Shown here: piece after piece, positions 9,004-17,038 of the stretch
How the letters are laid out: every line of letters begins with the position of its first letter
Position numbering within the stretch: position 1 is the stretch's first letter
Position numbers and translations under genes: made by a program
Assembly (NCBI RefSeq): GCF_029774175.1
Contig: NZ_CP103834.1
Span: 320,501 to 384,500 of the forward strand
DNA from: Actinobacillus genomosp. 1
GTDB lineage: Bacteria > Pseudomonadota > Gammaproteobacteria > Enterobacterales > Pasteurellaceae
Direction of reading: 5' to 3'
DNA: 64,000 nucleotides
The notes under the pieces: generated by a model
The model's database searches: none
What the model was told of the DNA's origin: nothing
Seen by the model: only the letters and a program-made list of their open reading frames with translations

Positions 9004-9856
9004 CAACAAATTCCAAGCCGGAACGGTTTCGGTTATCTTCGGTTGGTTGTTGCTTTTTGTACTCGTACCGAACGTATTGGTACTGTTAATCAGCTTTTTA
9101 ACCGAAAACCGCCAAAGCGCATACTTTGTAGATTTCATCTTTAGCCTTGACGCATATACGCAGTTGTTCAACGATACCTATGCAACGGTATTGTGGAACT
9201 CGTTTAAAATGTCGGCGATAGCAACGTTTTTCTGTTTAATCATCGGTTATCCGTTTGCGTTTATTATCGCTAAAATGCCGGCGAAGATTCGTCCGATTTT
9301 GTTATTTTTAGTCGTATTGCCGTTTTGGACAAACTCGCTGATCCGTATCTACGGTATTAAAATTTTCTTAGGTGTGAAAGGCGTATTAAACGAGGCGTTA
9401 TTGGCAATCGGCTTAATTGACGAACCGCTTCGTTTATTAAACTCTGAATTGGCGATTATTATCGGTTTAGTATATATACTGTTACCGTTTATGATTTTAC
9501 CGCTTTATTCCTCTATCGAGAAAATTGACGGTCGTTTATTAGAAGCGGCAAAAGATTTAGGTGCGAATGCGTTCCAACGTTTTGTGCGTGTAACCATTCC
9601 GCTGACAATGCCGGGGATTGTGGCAGGTTGTTTATTAGTATTATTACCGGCAATGGGAATGTTCTATGTTGCTGACTTATTAGGTGGTGGTAAAACACCG
9701 TTAATCGGTAATATTATTAAGAGCTTGTTCTTAAATACCAACCAATTTGCATTAGGTTCGGCAGTAAGTATCGCACTTACCGTGTTAATGGCGTTAATGT
9801 TATATGTTTATTACCGTGCAAATAAATTATTAAATAAAAAGGTGGAGCTTGAATAA
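8990..9856 (+). CDS. potB: Spermidine/putrescine ABC transporter permease PotB
   Basis: PotB is one of two inner-membrane channel subunits of the polyamine importer. I chose the ATG at 8990, preceded by GGGAGG about ten bases away. A further upstream ATG at 8963 would lengthen the overlap with potA and add a hydrophilic leader. The resulting 288-residue protein has about six hydrophobic segments (about residues 13-35, 68-92, 100-122, 150-170, 200-222, 250-272). It carries the binding-protein-dependent transport signature EAAKDLGANAFQRFVRVTIPL, which docks on PotA. It overlaps potA upstream by 14 bases and shares its last base with the potC start. Confidence 0.92.
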   Translation: MKIANNKFQAGTVSVIFGWLLLFVLVPNVLVLLISFLTENRQSAYFVDFIFSLDAYTQLFNDTYATVLWNSFKMSAIATFFCLIIGYPFAFIIAKMPAKIRPILLFLVVLPFWTNSLIRIYGIKIFLGVKGVLNEALLAIGLIDEPLRLLNSELAIIIGLVYILLPFMILPLYSSIEKIDGRLLEAAKDLGANAFQRFVRVTIPLTMPGIVAGCLLVLLPAMGMFYVADLLGGGKTPLIGNIIKSLFLNTNQFALGSAVSIALTVLMALMLYVYYRANKLLNKKVELE

Positions 9857-10623
9857 TGAAAAAGACCTTAAGAAACTTTTTTATGTTCGTGGTGTTTGCC
9901 TACCTTTATATTCCGATTATTATTTTGGTGGTAAACTCATTTAACGAAGACCGTTACGGCTTACAATGGAAAGGATTCAGTTGGAACTGGTATGAGCGTT
10001 TATTCGCTAATGATACGTTAGTGCAAGCGACGATGAACTCATTAACGATTGCGTTTTTTGCCGCAACATTTTCAACTGTTTTAGGGGCATTAACTTCGAT
10101 TGCGCTATACCGCTATAAATTCCGTGGTAAGCAAATGGTCGGTGGTTTACTGTTTATCGTGATGATGTCGCCGGATATCGTGATGGCAGTTTCTTTATTA
10201 GTGCTATTTATGATTTTAGGTGTGCAACTTGGTTTTATTTCGTTATTAATTGCGCATATTACGTTCTGTTTGCCTTATGTGGTCATTACTATTTCATCTC
10301 GTTTAAGCGATTTTGATGGCAAGATGTTAGAAGCAGCGAAAGATTTAGGTGCAAGCGAAGTAACGATTTTACGTAAAATTATTTTACCGTTGGCATTACC
10401 GTCGATTATTTCCGGTTGGTTATTAAGCTTTACCATTTCGTTGGATGACGTAGTGGTTTCATCATTCGTTACCAGCCCAAGCTATGAAGTATTACCGTTA
10501 AAAATCTTCTCGTTGGTGAAAACGGGTGTGACACCGGAAGTCAATGCGTTAGCAACGATTATGATTATTTTCTCATTGACATTAGTGGTCTTAAGCCAAT
10601 TAGTGGTAAGAAAAAAAGCATAA
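9856..10623 (+). CDS. potC: Spermidine/putrescine ABC transporter permease PotC
   Basis: PotC is the second inner-membrane permease subunit, pairing with PotB. The 255-residue protein has six predicted membrane segments and the EAAKDLGASEVTILRKI coupling loop (about residues 158-174) that contacts the ATPase. The start codon overlaps the potB stop (TAATG), so the two are translationally coupled. In E. coli potD follows directly. Here a GC-rich hairpin with a T-run follows instead and then ruvA, so the periplasmic binding protein must come from another locus, or the system uses an orphan PotD. Confidence 0.92.
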   Translation: MKKTLRNFFMFVVFAYLYIPIIILVVNSFNEDRYGLQWKGFSWNWYERLFANDTLVQATMNSLTIAFFAATFSTVLGALTSIALYRYKFRGKQMVGGLLFIVMMSPDIVMAVSLLVLFMILGVQLGFISLLIAHITFCLPYVVITISSRLSDFDGKMLEAAKDLGASEVTILRKIILPLALPSIISGWLLSFTISLDDVVVSSFVTSPSYEVLPLKIFSLVKTGVTPEVNALATIMIIFSLTLVVLSQLVVRKKA

Positions 10624-10635
10624 TTTGATTAAAAA

Positions 10636-10664
10636 TGGCTCGCTGATTAGCGGGCTATTTTTTT
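10636..10664 (+). terminator. Terminator after potABC
   Basis: A 9-bp stem with two G-T wobbles (TGGCTCGCT / AGCGGGCTA, loop GATT) is followed by seven T. It closes the operon where potD would be expected. A single reverse-oriented USS core (GACCGCTTGT) lies about 20 bases further on. Confidence 0.75.
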
Positions 10665-10759
10665 GCAAAAAATTAGCCAAAATAGACCGCTTGTTAGCCT
10701 GTTATTCTATACAGTTTTCTGTTATGCTAAGGCAAATTTTTTAGTTTGGAATAAAATCA

Positions 10760-11365
10760 ATGATCGGAAGATTACACGGTAAAATTATTGAAAAACAACC
10801 GCCTGAAATGGTAATTGATGTTCAAGGTGTCGGATATGAAGTGCTATTGCCGATGACGAGCTTTTACAGCTTGCCACAAGTAGGTGAAGAAGCCACAATC
10901 TTTACGCATTTGGTCGTACGTGAAGATGCGCATTTATTATTTGGTTTTGCACAAAAGCAAGACAGAACACTATTTCGTGAATTGATTAAAACCAACGGTG
11001 TTGGGCCTAAATTAGCCCTTGCGATTTTATCAGCAATGTCAGTTTCACAATTTGCCAATGCTGTTGAAAATGAAGAACTTGCCAAATTAACTAAAATTCC
11101 GGGCATTGGGCGTAAGACAGCCGAGCGTTTATTAGTAGAGCTCAAAGGCAAATTCAAAGGTGTGGCACAAAGCGATTTCTTTGAAGAACATTCGGTGGAA
11201 ACGATTGTTGCAACACATTCGCACGATCCGGCAGATGAAGCCCGTGATGCTTTAGTAGCGTTAGGCTATAAACTCGCTGATGCCGAGAAGATGATTAAGA
11301 AAGTGAATAAAGCGGGCGCAACCAGCGAACAATTAATTCGTGAAGCATTAAAAGCCTCTCTTTAA
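10760..11365 (+). CDS. ruvA: Holliday junction branch migration protein RuvA
   Basis: RuvA binds Holliday junctions as a tetramer and loads the RuvB motor during recombinational repair. The 201-residue protein begins MIGRLHGKIIEK (OB-fold domain, to about residue 62), followed by a double helix-hairpin-helix (TNGVGPKLALAILS and IPGIGRKTAERLLVELKGK, about residues 75-130) and a C-terminal RuvB-binding domain (about 150-201, DEARDALVALGYK). The ATG at 10760 is well placed. It is separated from ruvB by 18 bases, so the two form an operon. No ruvC is present immediately upstream. Confidence 0.96.
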   Translation: MIGRLHGKIIEKQPPEMVIDVQGVGYEVLLPMTSFYSLPQVGEEATIFTHLVVREDAHLLFGFAQKQDRTLFRELIKTNGVGPKLALAILSAMSVSQFANAVENEELAKLTKIPGIGRKTAERLLVELKGKFKGVAQSDFFEEHSVETIVATHSHDPADEARDALVALGYKLADAEKMIKKVNKAGATSEQLIREALKASL

Positions 11366-11383
11366 AAAGTAAAAATACCTTAA

Positions 11384-12388
11384 ATGATTGAAGCAGATAG
11401 AATAATTAGTGCCTCGCCGAAGCGTGAGGAAGAAGTCATCGATCGTGCGATTCGTCCTAAATTATTGGCGGATTATGTCGGTCAGCCGTCTGTACGAGAG
11501 CAGATGGAGATCTTTATTAAAGCGGCAAAATTGCGTGATGAGGCGCTAGATCACTTATTAATTTTTGGTCCGCCGGGATTGGGCAAAACCACCTTAGCTA
11601 ATATTGTTGCCAACGAAATGGGCGTGAATATTCGCACAACTTCCGGACCTGTGTTAGAGAAAGCGGGCGATCTAGCGGCAATGCTGACCAATTTAGAGCC
11701 TTATGACGTATTATTTATTGATGAGATCCACCGCTTATCACCGGCAATTGAAGAAGTGCTTTATCCGGCGATGGAAGATTATCAGCTGGATATTATGATT
11801 GGCGAAGGACCGGCGGCACGTTCAATTAAACTGGATTTACCGCCGTTTACCTTAGTGGGGGCAACCACCCGTGCCGGCTCACTGACTTCTCCGTTACGTG
11901 ACCGCTTTGGTATTGTACAGCGTTTAGAGTTTTACTCGGTAGATGATTTAACCTCAATCGTAAAACGTAGTGCCGATTGCTTAAACTTAAATTTATCGCC
12001 GGACGGTGCTTATGAAGTAGCTCGCCGCTCACGTGGCACACCTCGAATTGCCAACCGTTTATTACGCCGTGTGCGAGATTATGCCGATGTGCGTAATAAC
12101 GGTGTGATTACCTCTGATATTGCTAAACAAGCGTTGGCGATGCTCGATGTAGATTCCGAAGGCTTTGATTTTATGGACATCAAGTTACTACAAGCGATTG
12201 TCGAGCGTTTTGACGGAGGCCCGGTCGGCTTAGATAACTTAGCCGCAGCAATCGGTGAAGAACGAGATACGATTGAAGACGTACTTGAACCTTATTTGAT
12301 TCAGCAGGGGTTTTTACAGCGAACGCCACGAGGGCGTATTGCTACTAGCCGAACTTATGCACATTTAGGCATTGCAAAATTAGATTAA
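11384..12388 (+). CDS. ruvB: Holliday junction branch migration ATPase RuvB
   Basis: RuvB is the hexameric AAA+ motor that drives branch migration with RuvA. The 334-residue protein has the usual RuvB architecture: an N-terminal segment with RPKLLADYVGQ, Walker A GPPGLGKTTLA (about residues 62-72), Walker B DEIHRL (about 113-118), sensor 1 LVGATTRAG, an arginine finger region (LRDRFGIVQRLEFY) and a winged-helix C terminus ending LIQQGFLQRTPRGR. It lies 18 bases after ruvA on the same strand. An inverted USS pair immediately downstream separates it from the convergent ubiG gene. Confidence 0.97.
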   Translation: MIEADRIISASPKREEEVIDRAIRPKLLADYVGQPSVREQMEIFIKAAKLRDEALDHLLIFGPPGLGKTTLANIVANEMGVNIRTTSGPVLEKAGDLAAMLTNLEPYDVLFIDEIHRLSPAIEEVLYPAMEDYQLDIMIGEGPAARSIKLDLPPFTLVGATTRAGSLTSPLRDRFGIVQRLEFYSVDDLTSIVKRSADCLNLNLSPDGAYEVARRSRGTPRIANRLLRRVRDYADVRNNGVITSDIAKQALAMLDVDSEGFDFMDIKLLQAIVERFDGGPVGLDNLAAAIGEERDTIEDVLEPYLIQQGFLQRTPRGRIATSRTYAHLGIAKLD

Positions 12389-12390
12389 AT

Positions 12391-12436
12391 ACAAGCGGTT
12401 GTTTTTGTAAGATTTTAGGCAAAAATAACCGCTTGT
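12391..12436. terminator. Inverted USS pair between convergent ruvB and ubiG
   Basis: ACAAGCGGTT at 12391-12400 faces AACCGCTTGT at 12427-12436, a perfect 10-bp inverted repeat. It starts three bases after the ruvB stop and ends eight bases before the ubiG stop. A T-rich stretch follows on the plus side. The position fits a shared terminator for the two convergent genes. Confidence 0.75.
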
Positions 12437-12444
12437 TTTCTAAG

Positions 12445-13149
12445 CTATTTGAGCATTGCAATATAATTGCAACTTACATCATTATTCAGCCAAAATTTTT
12501 CCGTAACAGGATTAAAATGGTAGCCTTTCATTTCTTGGCAACGTAAATCCGCCATATCGCACCAATTTAATAATTCCGCCGGTTTAATAAATTTTTCAAA
12601 TTCGTGCGTACCTTTCGGCAACATTTTTAGCACGTATTCCGCCCCGATGATAACTAACATATAGGCTTTAAGCGTACGGTTAATGGTGGAGAAAAACAGT
12701 ACACCGTCCGGTTTGAGTAACGCTTTGCAGCTTTGAATAATCGAAAGCGGATCCGGTACGTGTTCCAGCATTTCCATACAGGTAATCACATCGAATTTTT
12801 CGGCATGACAAGCGGTCTGATTTTGTACAAAATCTTCAATTGTAGTTTGGCGGTAATCAATGCTTAAACCGCTTTCTTCAGCATGTTTTCGTGCAATTTC
12901 AAGCGGTTCGGTAGTCATATCAATACCAGTAACATTTGCACCGGCTTTTGCCATCGCTTCGCTTAGAATGCCTCCGCCACAGCCGACATCTAGCACTTTT
13001 TTGCCGAATAGTCCATTTGATTTTTGTTGAATGTAATCAAGGCGTAACGGATTAAGTAAGTGAATCGGTTTAAAACTACCATTCGGATCCCACCAAGTAG
13101 CAGCCATTTTTTCAAATTTATCGAGTTCTGTTTGATCAATGTTATTCAT
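12445..13149 (-). CDS. ubiG: Ubiquinone biosynthesis O-methyltransferase UbiG
   Basis: UbiG carries out both SAM-dependent O-methylations of ubiquinone synthesis. From the ATG at 13149 the product is 234 residues, beginning MNNIDQTELDKFEKMAATWW, the usual UbiG start; an in-frame TTG at 13182 is less likely. The SAM-binding motif I is VLDVGCGGGILSEAMAKAG (about residues 53-71), with motif II near VITCMEMLEHVPDP (about 116-129). The FWDPxGxFKPLH-type N-terminal word (WWDPNGSFKPIHLLNPLR) is diagnostic. An uptake-signal word is translated near residue 110. The gene stands alone, convergent with ruvB and divergent from gyrA. Confidence 0.95.
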   Translation of the reverse strand: MNNIDQTELDKFEKMAATWWDPNGSFKPIHLLNPLRLDYIQQKSNGLFGKKVLDVGCGGGILSEAMAKAGANVTGIDMTTEPLEIARKHAEESGLSIDYRQTTIEDFVQNQTACHAEKFDVITCMEMLEHVPDPLSIIQSCKALLKPDGVLFFSTINRTLKAYMLVIIGAEYVLKMLPKGTHEFEKFIKPAELLNWCDMADLRCQEMKGYHFNPVTEKFWLNNDVSCNYIAMLK

Positions 13150-13258
13150 AGAAAATTGTCTTAAGTAAGTGAAAAAGGTCAAATTGCAAAATATTCTCTT
13201 AATTTAACCGCTTGTATTCATTTTCAACTTTCAAAATCCAACTTTCAACTGTTTTTTG

Positions 13259-13267
13259 TGCTATAAT
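13259..13267 (+). promoter_or_regulatory. Extended -10 promoter element for gyrA
   Basis: TGCTATAAT is a perfect extended -10 (TGn plus TATAAT) 62 bases before the gyrA start. No good -35 hexamer is visible at 16-18 bases, which is typical of extended -10 promoters. E. coli gyrA is induced by relaxation of supercoiling through its -10 region, so this element may serve the same purpose; that is inference. Confidence 0.6.
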
Positions 13268-13328
13268 TGAATGAATTTTTCGCCCTAATGAATAGGGCTA
13301 CTTCTTTAAACGTGATTAGGAAATTTCA

Positions 13329-16019
13329 ATGAGCGAATTAGCCAAAGATATTACTCCCGTCAGTATCGAAGACGAGTTAAAAACGTCTTATCTCGACTAT
13401 GCGATGTCTGTTATTGTCGGACGTGCGCTACCCGATGTGCGTGATGGTTTAAAACCGGTACACCGCCGAGTGTTATTCTCAATGGATCAAAACAGCAATA
13501 CGTTTAACCGTCCACACGTAAAATCTGCACGTGTGGTGGGTGACGTAATCGGTAAATATCACCCGCACGGTGACTCAGCTGTGTATGACACCATTGTACG
13601 TATGGCACAGCCGTTCTCACTTCGTTATATGTTGGTTGACGGTCAAGGTAACTTTGGTTCGATTGACGGTGATGCGCCGGCTGCGATGCGTTATACCGAA
13701 GTACGTATGCAAAAAATTACGCAGGAATTATTAACGGACTTAGATAAAGAAACCGTGGATTACTCGCCGAACTATGACGGCAAAGAGATGATTCCTGATG
13801 TATTACCGACCAAAATTCCAGCGTTATTAGTAAACGGTTCATCCGGTATTGCGGTTGGTATGGCGACCAATATTCCACCGCACAACTTAAATGAAGTGTT
13901 AGACGGTTGTTTAGCCTATATTGAAAACGAAGAAATTTCGATTGAAGAATTAATGCGTTTTATCCCGGGGCCGGATTTCCCAACAGGGGCGATTATTAAC
14001 GGGCGTAAAGGGATTGAAGAAGCCTATCGTACCGGCCGTGGTAAAGTTTACGTGCGTGCTAAAGCAAGCGTAGAAACCACGGAAAAAGGTCGTGAGCAAA
14101 TTATTGTTACCGAGCTTCCATATCAAGTAAACAAAGCGAAACTGATCGAGAAAATTGCCGAGTTAGTGAAAGACAAGAAAATCGAAGGCATTAGCGGTAT
14201 TCAAGATCACTCGGATAAAAAAGGTATCTCAATCGTTATTGAAGTAAAACGTGATGCAGTAGGTGAAGTAGTATTAAATCACCTTTACTCATTAACTCAA
14301 ATGCAAGTAACATTTGGTATCAATATGGTTGCGCTTGATCACGGTCAGCCGAAAGTATTGAATCTAAAACAAATTATCGAAGCATTCGTGAAACATCGCC
14401 GTGAAGTGGTGACACGCCGTACCATTTTTGAATTACGCAAAGCACGTGAGCGTGCGCATATTTTAGAAGGTTTAGCGATTGCATTAGCCAATATTGATCC
14501 GGTTATCGAATTAATCCGTAACTCAAAAACAGCGGATGAAGCACGTGAAGGTTTATTAGCTCGCGCGTGGGCATTGGGTAACGTTGCACCAATGTTAGAA
14601 GCTGCCGGCGTAGATGCATCACGTCCGGAAGATTTACCGGAAAACTTAGGTGTACGTGACGGTCAATACTATCTTTCCGAAGCGCAAGCCCGTGCGATTT
14701 TAGAATTACGTTTACACCGTTTAACCGGTTTAGAACACGAAAAAATTGTTGATGAATACAAAGCATTGCTTACTGAAATCGGTGAATTATTACATATTTT
14801 AAGCAGTGCAGAACGCTTAATGGAAGTAATTCGTGAAGAATTAGAAAAAGTGAAAGCGGAATTTGGTGATGAACGCCGTACCGAAATTACAGCGGCTTCG
14901 GGCGATATCAATATGGAAGATTTAATCGCTCAAGAAGATGTGGTAGTCACACTTTCTCATGCAGGTTATGTGAAATACCAACCGCTATCAGATTACGAAG
15001 CACAACGTCGTGGCGGTAAAGGTAAATCTGCTACCAAGATGAAAGAAGACGATTTCATCGAGAAATTATTAGTAGCGAATACCCACGATACGATTTTATG
15101 TTTTTCAAGCCGTGGTCGTTTATATCAATTAAAAGTGTATCAATTACCACAAGCAAGTCGTGGCGCACGTGGCACGCCAATAGTGAACATTCTGCCGTTA
15201 GTGAAAGAAGAAAACGAGCGTATTACTGCGATTCTACCGATTCCGAACGGTGAATTTAGTGCGGATAAATTCATCTTTATGGCAACTGCAAGCGGTGTAG
15301 TGAAGAAAGTAAGTTTAGATGCGTTCAGCAACGTGCGTTCAAGCGGTCTAATTGCATTAAAACTTCGCGAAGGCGATGAATTAATCGGCGTTGATATTAC
15401 CGATGGCGAGAGCGAGATTATGTTGTTCTCGGCACAAGGTCGAGTGGTACGTTTTGCAGAAAAAGCGGTGCGTGCAATGGGACGTACTGCAACAGGTGTT
15501 CGAGGCATTAAACTTGCTACGACAGAAATTTCAAGTGAAGAAATTGAAGAAGCGGAAATCGTAGAAATTGAAAACGAGGAAGCGGAAGAGTCTTCAGTAA
15601 GTCTTGATACCGACCGTGTGGTATCGCTTGTGATTCCACGTACGGAAGGCGATATTCTAACGGTAACGCAAAACGGTTTCGGTAAACGTACCGTGATTGG
15701 CGAATATCCTGTGAAATCTCGTGCAACCAAAGGTGTGGTTTCTATCAAAGTGAACGAACGTAACGGTAAAGTAGTTGCGGCGGTTCAAGTTGAAGAAGCG
15801 GATCAAATTATGTTGATTACCGATGCCGGAACGCTAGTTCGTACCCGAGTCGCAGAAGTTAGCCTCGTTGGCCGTAACACTCAAGGCGTTCGTATTATCC
15901 GTACCGCAGATGACGAAAGCGTAGTAAGCGTAGAGCGAGTTTGCGAACCTGACGATGAAGATGAAAACAGCGAAGTGTTAGACAACGTAGAAAACACAGA
16001 AACTTCAACAGAAGTCTAA
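13329..16019 (+). CDS. gyrA: DNA gyrase subunit A
   Basis: GyrA is the breakage-reunion subunit of gyrase, acting with GyrB to introduce negative supercoils. The 896-residue protein has the winged-helix/tower N-terminal domain. The catalytic tyrosine sits in MRYTEVRMQK (about residue 122) and the quinolone-resistance-determining stretch is HPHGDSAVYD, with Ser83 and Asp87 (the susceptible residues). The GyrA box QRRGGKG (about residue 560) and a six-bladed pinwheel C-terminal domain follow. Two acidic insertions stand out: EIEEAEIVEIENEEAEESS within the pinwheel and a Glu/Asp-rich tail. The start is the ATG at 13329. An inverted USS pair directly downstream forms a strong terminator stem. Confidence 0.98.
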   Translation: MSELAKDITPVSIEDELKTSYLDYAMSVIVGRALPDVRDGLKPVHRRVLFSMDQNSNTFNRPHVKSARVVGDVIGKYHPHGDSAVYDTIVRMAQPFSLRYMLVDGQGNFGSIDGDAPAAMRYTEVRMQKITQELLTDLDKETVDYSPNYDGKEMIPDVLPTKIPALLVNGSSGIAVGMATNIPPHNLNEVLDGCLAYIENEEISIEELMRFIPGPDFPTGAIINGRKGIEEAYRTGRGKVYVRAKASVETTEKGREQIIVTELPYQVNKAKLIEKIAELVKDKKIEGISGIQDHSDKKGISIVIEVKRDAVGEVVLNHLYSLTQMQVTFGINMVALDHGQPKVLNLKQIIEAFVKHRREVVTRRTIFELRKARERAHILEGLAIALANIDPVIELIRNSKTADEAREGLLARAWALGNVAPMLEAAGVDASRPEDLPENLGVRDGQYYLSEAQARAILELRLHRLTGLEHEKIVDEYKALLTEIGELLHILSSAERLMEVIREELEKVKAEFGDERRTEITAASGDINMEDLIAQEDVVVTLSHAGYVKYQPLSDYEAQRRGGKGKSATKMKEDDFIEKLLVANTHDTILCFSSRGRLYQLKVYQLPQASRGARGTPIVNILPLVKEENERITAILPIPNGEFSADKFIFMATASGVVKKVSLDAFSNVRSSGLIALKLREGDELIGVDITDGESEIMLFSAQGRVVRFAEKAVRAMGRTATGVRGIKLATTEISSEEIEEAEIVEIENEEAEESSVSLDTDRVVSLVIPRTEGDILTVTQNGFGKRTVIGEYPVKSRATKGVVSIKVNERNGKVVAAVQVEEADQIMLITDAGTLVRTRVAEVSLVGRNTQGVRIIRTADDESVVSVERVCEPDDEDENSEVLDNVENTETSTEV

Positions 16020-16041
16020 ATAAAGGGCGTAAGACCCTAAA

Positions 16042-16090
16042 CAAGCGGTCGGATTTTGGTAAAATTTTGCAAAAATCCGACCGCTTTTGA
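16042..16090 (+). terminator. USS-pair terminator after gyrA
   Basis: ACAAGCGGTC at 16041-16050 faces GACCGCTT at 16079-16086. The arms extend to a perfect 15-bp stem (left 16043-16057, right 16072-16086) with a loop of 14 bases. A short T-rich tail follows. It separates gyrA from the accessory Bro-N gene. Confidence 0.75.
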
Positions 16091-16122
16091 TTATAAAAAC
16101 ATAAAGGAAAAAGGAAACAGTA

Positions 16123-16962
16123 ATGAACGAGCTTAAACTTTTTGAAAATAGCCAAATTCGTTCAGTATGGGACGAAGAGCGAGAAGAATGGTTTTTTAGT
16201 ATTGTGGATATTGTGGCGGCATTAACGGGCAGTAGTAATCCACGTCGCTATTGGAGTGATCTAAAACGAAAAATTACTGAAGATGAAGGTGGAATTGAAC
16301 TGTACGATAAAATCGTACAGTTGAAAATGATAGCTCCAGACGGAAAAATGCGAGTAACAGATGCTTCTGATATGGCAGGTATTTTCCGTATAATCCAATC
16401 TATTCCAAGTCCTAAAGCTGAACCATTCAAACTGTGGTTAGCTCAAGTTGGAAAAGAGCGAATTGATGAAATTATTGATCCTGAATTAACTATCGACCGT
16501 GCGCTACAAACCTACTTGCAAAAGGGTTACAGTAAAGAGTGGATTAATCAGCGTTTACAAGCAATCCAAGTACGTAAAGAATTAACTGATGAATGGCAAT
16601 CTCATGGCGTTCAGCACGGTGCGGAATATGCTATTTTGACTAATGAGATTAGCCGTGCTTGGAGTGGCATGAGTACCAAAGAGTACAAAACATTCAAAGG
16701 GTTAAAAAAAGAAAATTTACGAGATAATATGACAACGCTTGAGTTGGTGTTAAATATGTTAGCGGAAGCGACAACAACGGAGCTGACTCGTCAAACTAAT
16801 CCGCAAGGTTTGGAAGAAAATAAGGCGGTTGCGAAGCGTGGCGGAACGGTCGCAGGTAATGCAAGAAAAGAGATTGAAGCACAAACGGGTAAACCGGTTA
16901 TCAGCAAGCAAAATGCGATTGATTTTGCTAAATTAATTGAAGATGTAACAAAAAATAAATAA
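16123..16962 (+). CDS. Bro-N domain protein with DinD-like C terminus
   Basis: I do not recognise a characterised homologue. The first about 110 residues read as a Bro-N domain, as in phage antirepressors (IRSVWDEEREEWFFSIVDIVAALTGSSNPRRYWSDLKRK, then ASDMAGIFRIIQSIPSPKAEPFKLWLAQ). The C-terminal half (about 150-279) contains LRDNMTTLELVLNMLAEA, TTTELTR and GGTVAGNARKEIE, which resemble the C terminus of DNA-damage-inducible DinD-type proteins. There is no recombinase, integrase or phage gene beside it. AAAGGAAAAAGG precedes the ATG. A role in DNA damage response or as a domesticated prophage regulator is inference. It sits between two housekeeping genes, so it is probably a recent insertion. 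Confidence 0.7.
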   Translation: MNELKLFENSQIRSVWDEEREEWFFSIVDIVAALTGSSNPRRYWSDLKRKITEDEGGIELYDKIVQLKMIAPDGKMRVTDASDMAGIFRIIQSIPSPKAEPFKLWLAQVGKERIDEIIDPELTIDRALQTYLQKGYSKEWINQRLQAIQVRKELTDEWQSHGVQHGAEYAILTNEISRAWSGMSTKEYKTFKGLKKENLRDNMTTLELVLNMLAEATTTELTRQTNPQGLEENKAVAKRGGTVAGNARKEIEAQTGKPVISKQNAIDFAKLIEDVTKNK

Positions 16963-17038
16963 GAGAACGAGATTTTTTATGATTTAGCATTTATCGGTGT
17001 GATAGATGCCAACACAAATATAATTATCGAGAAATAAT

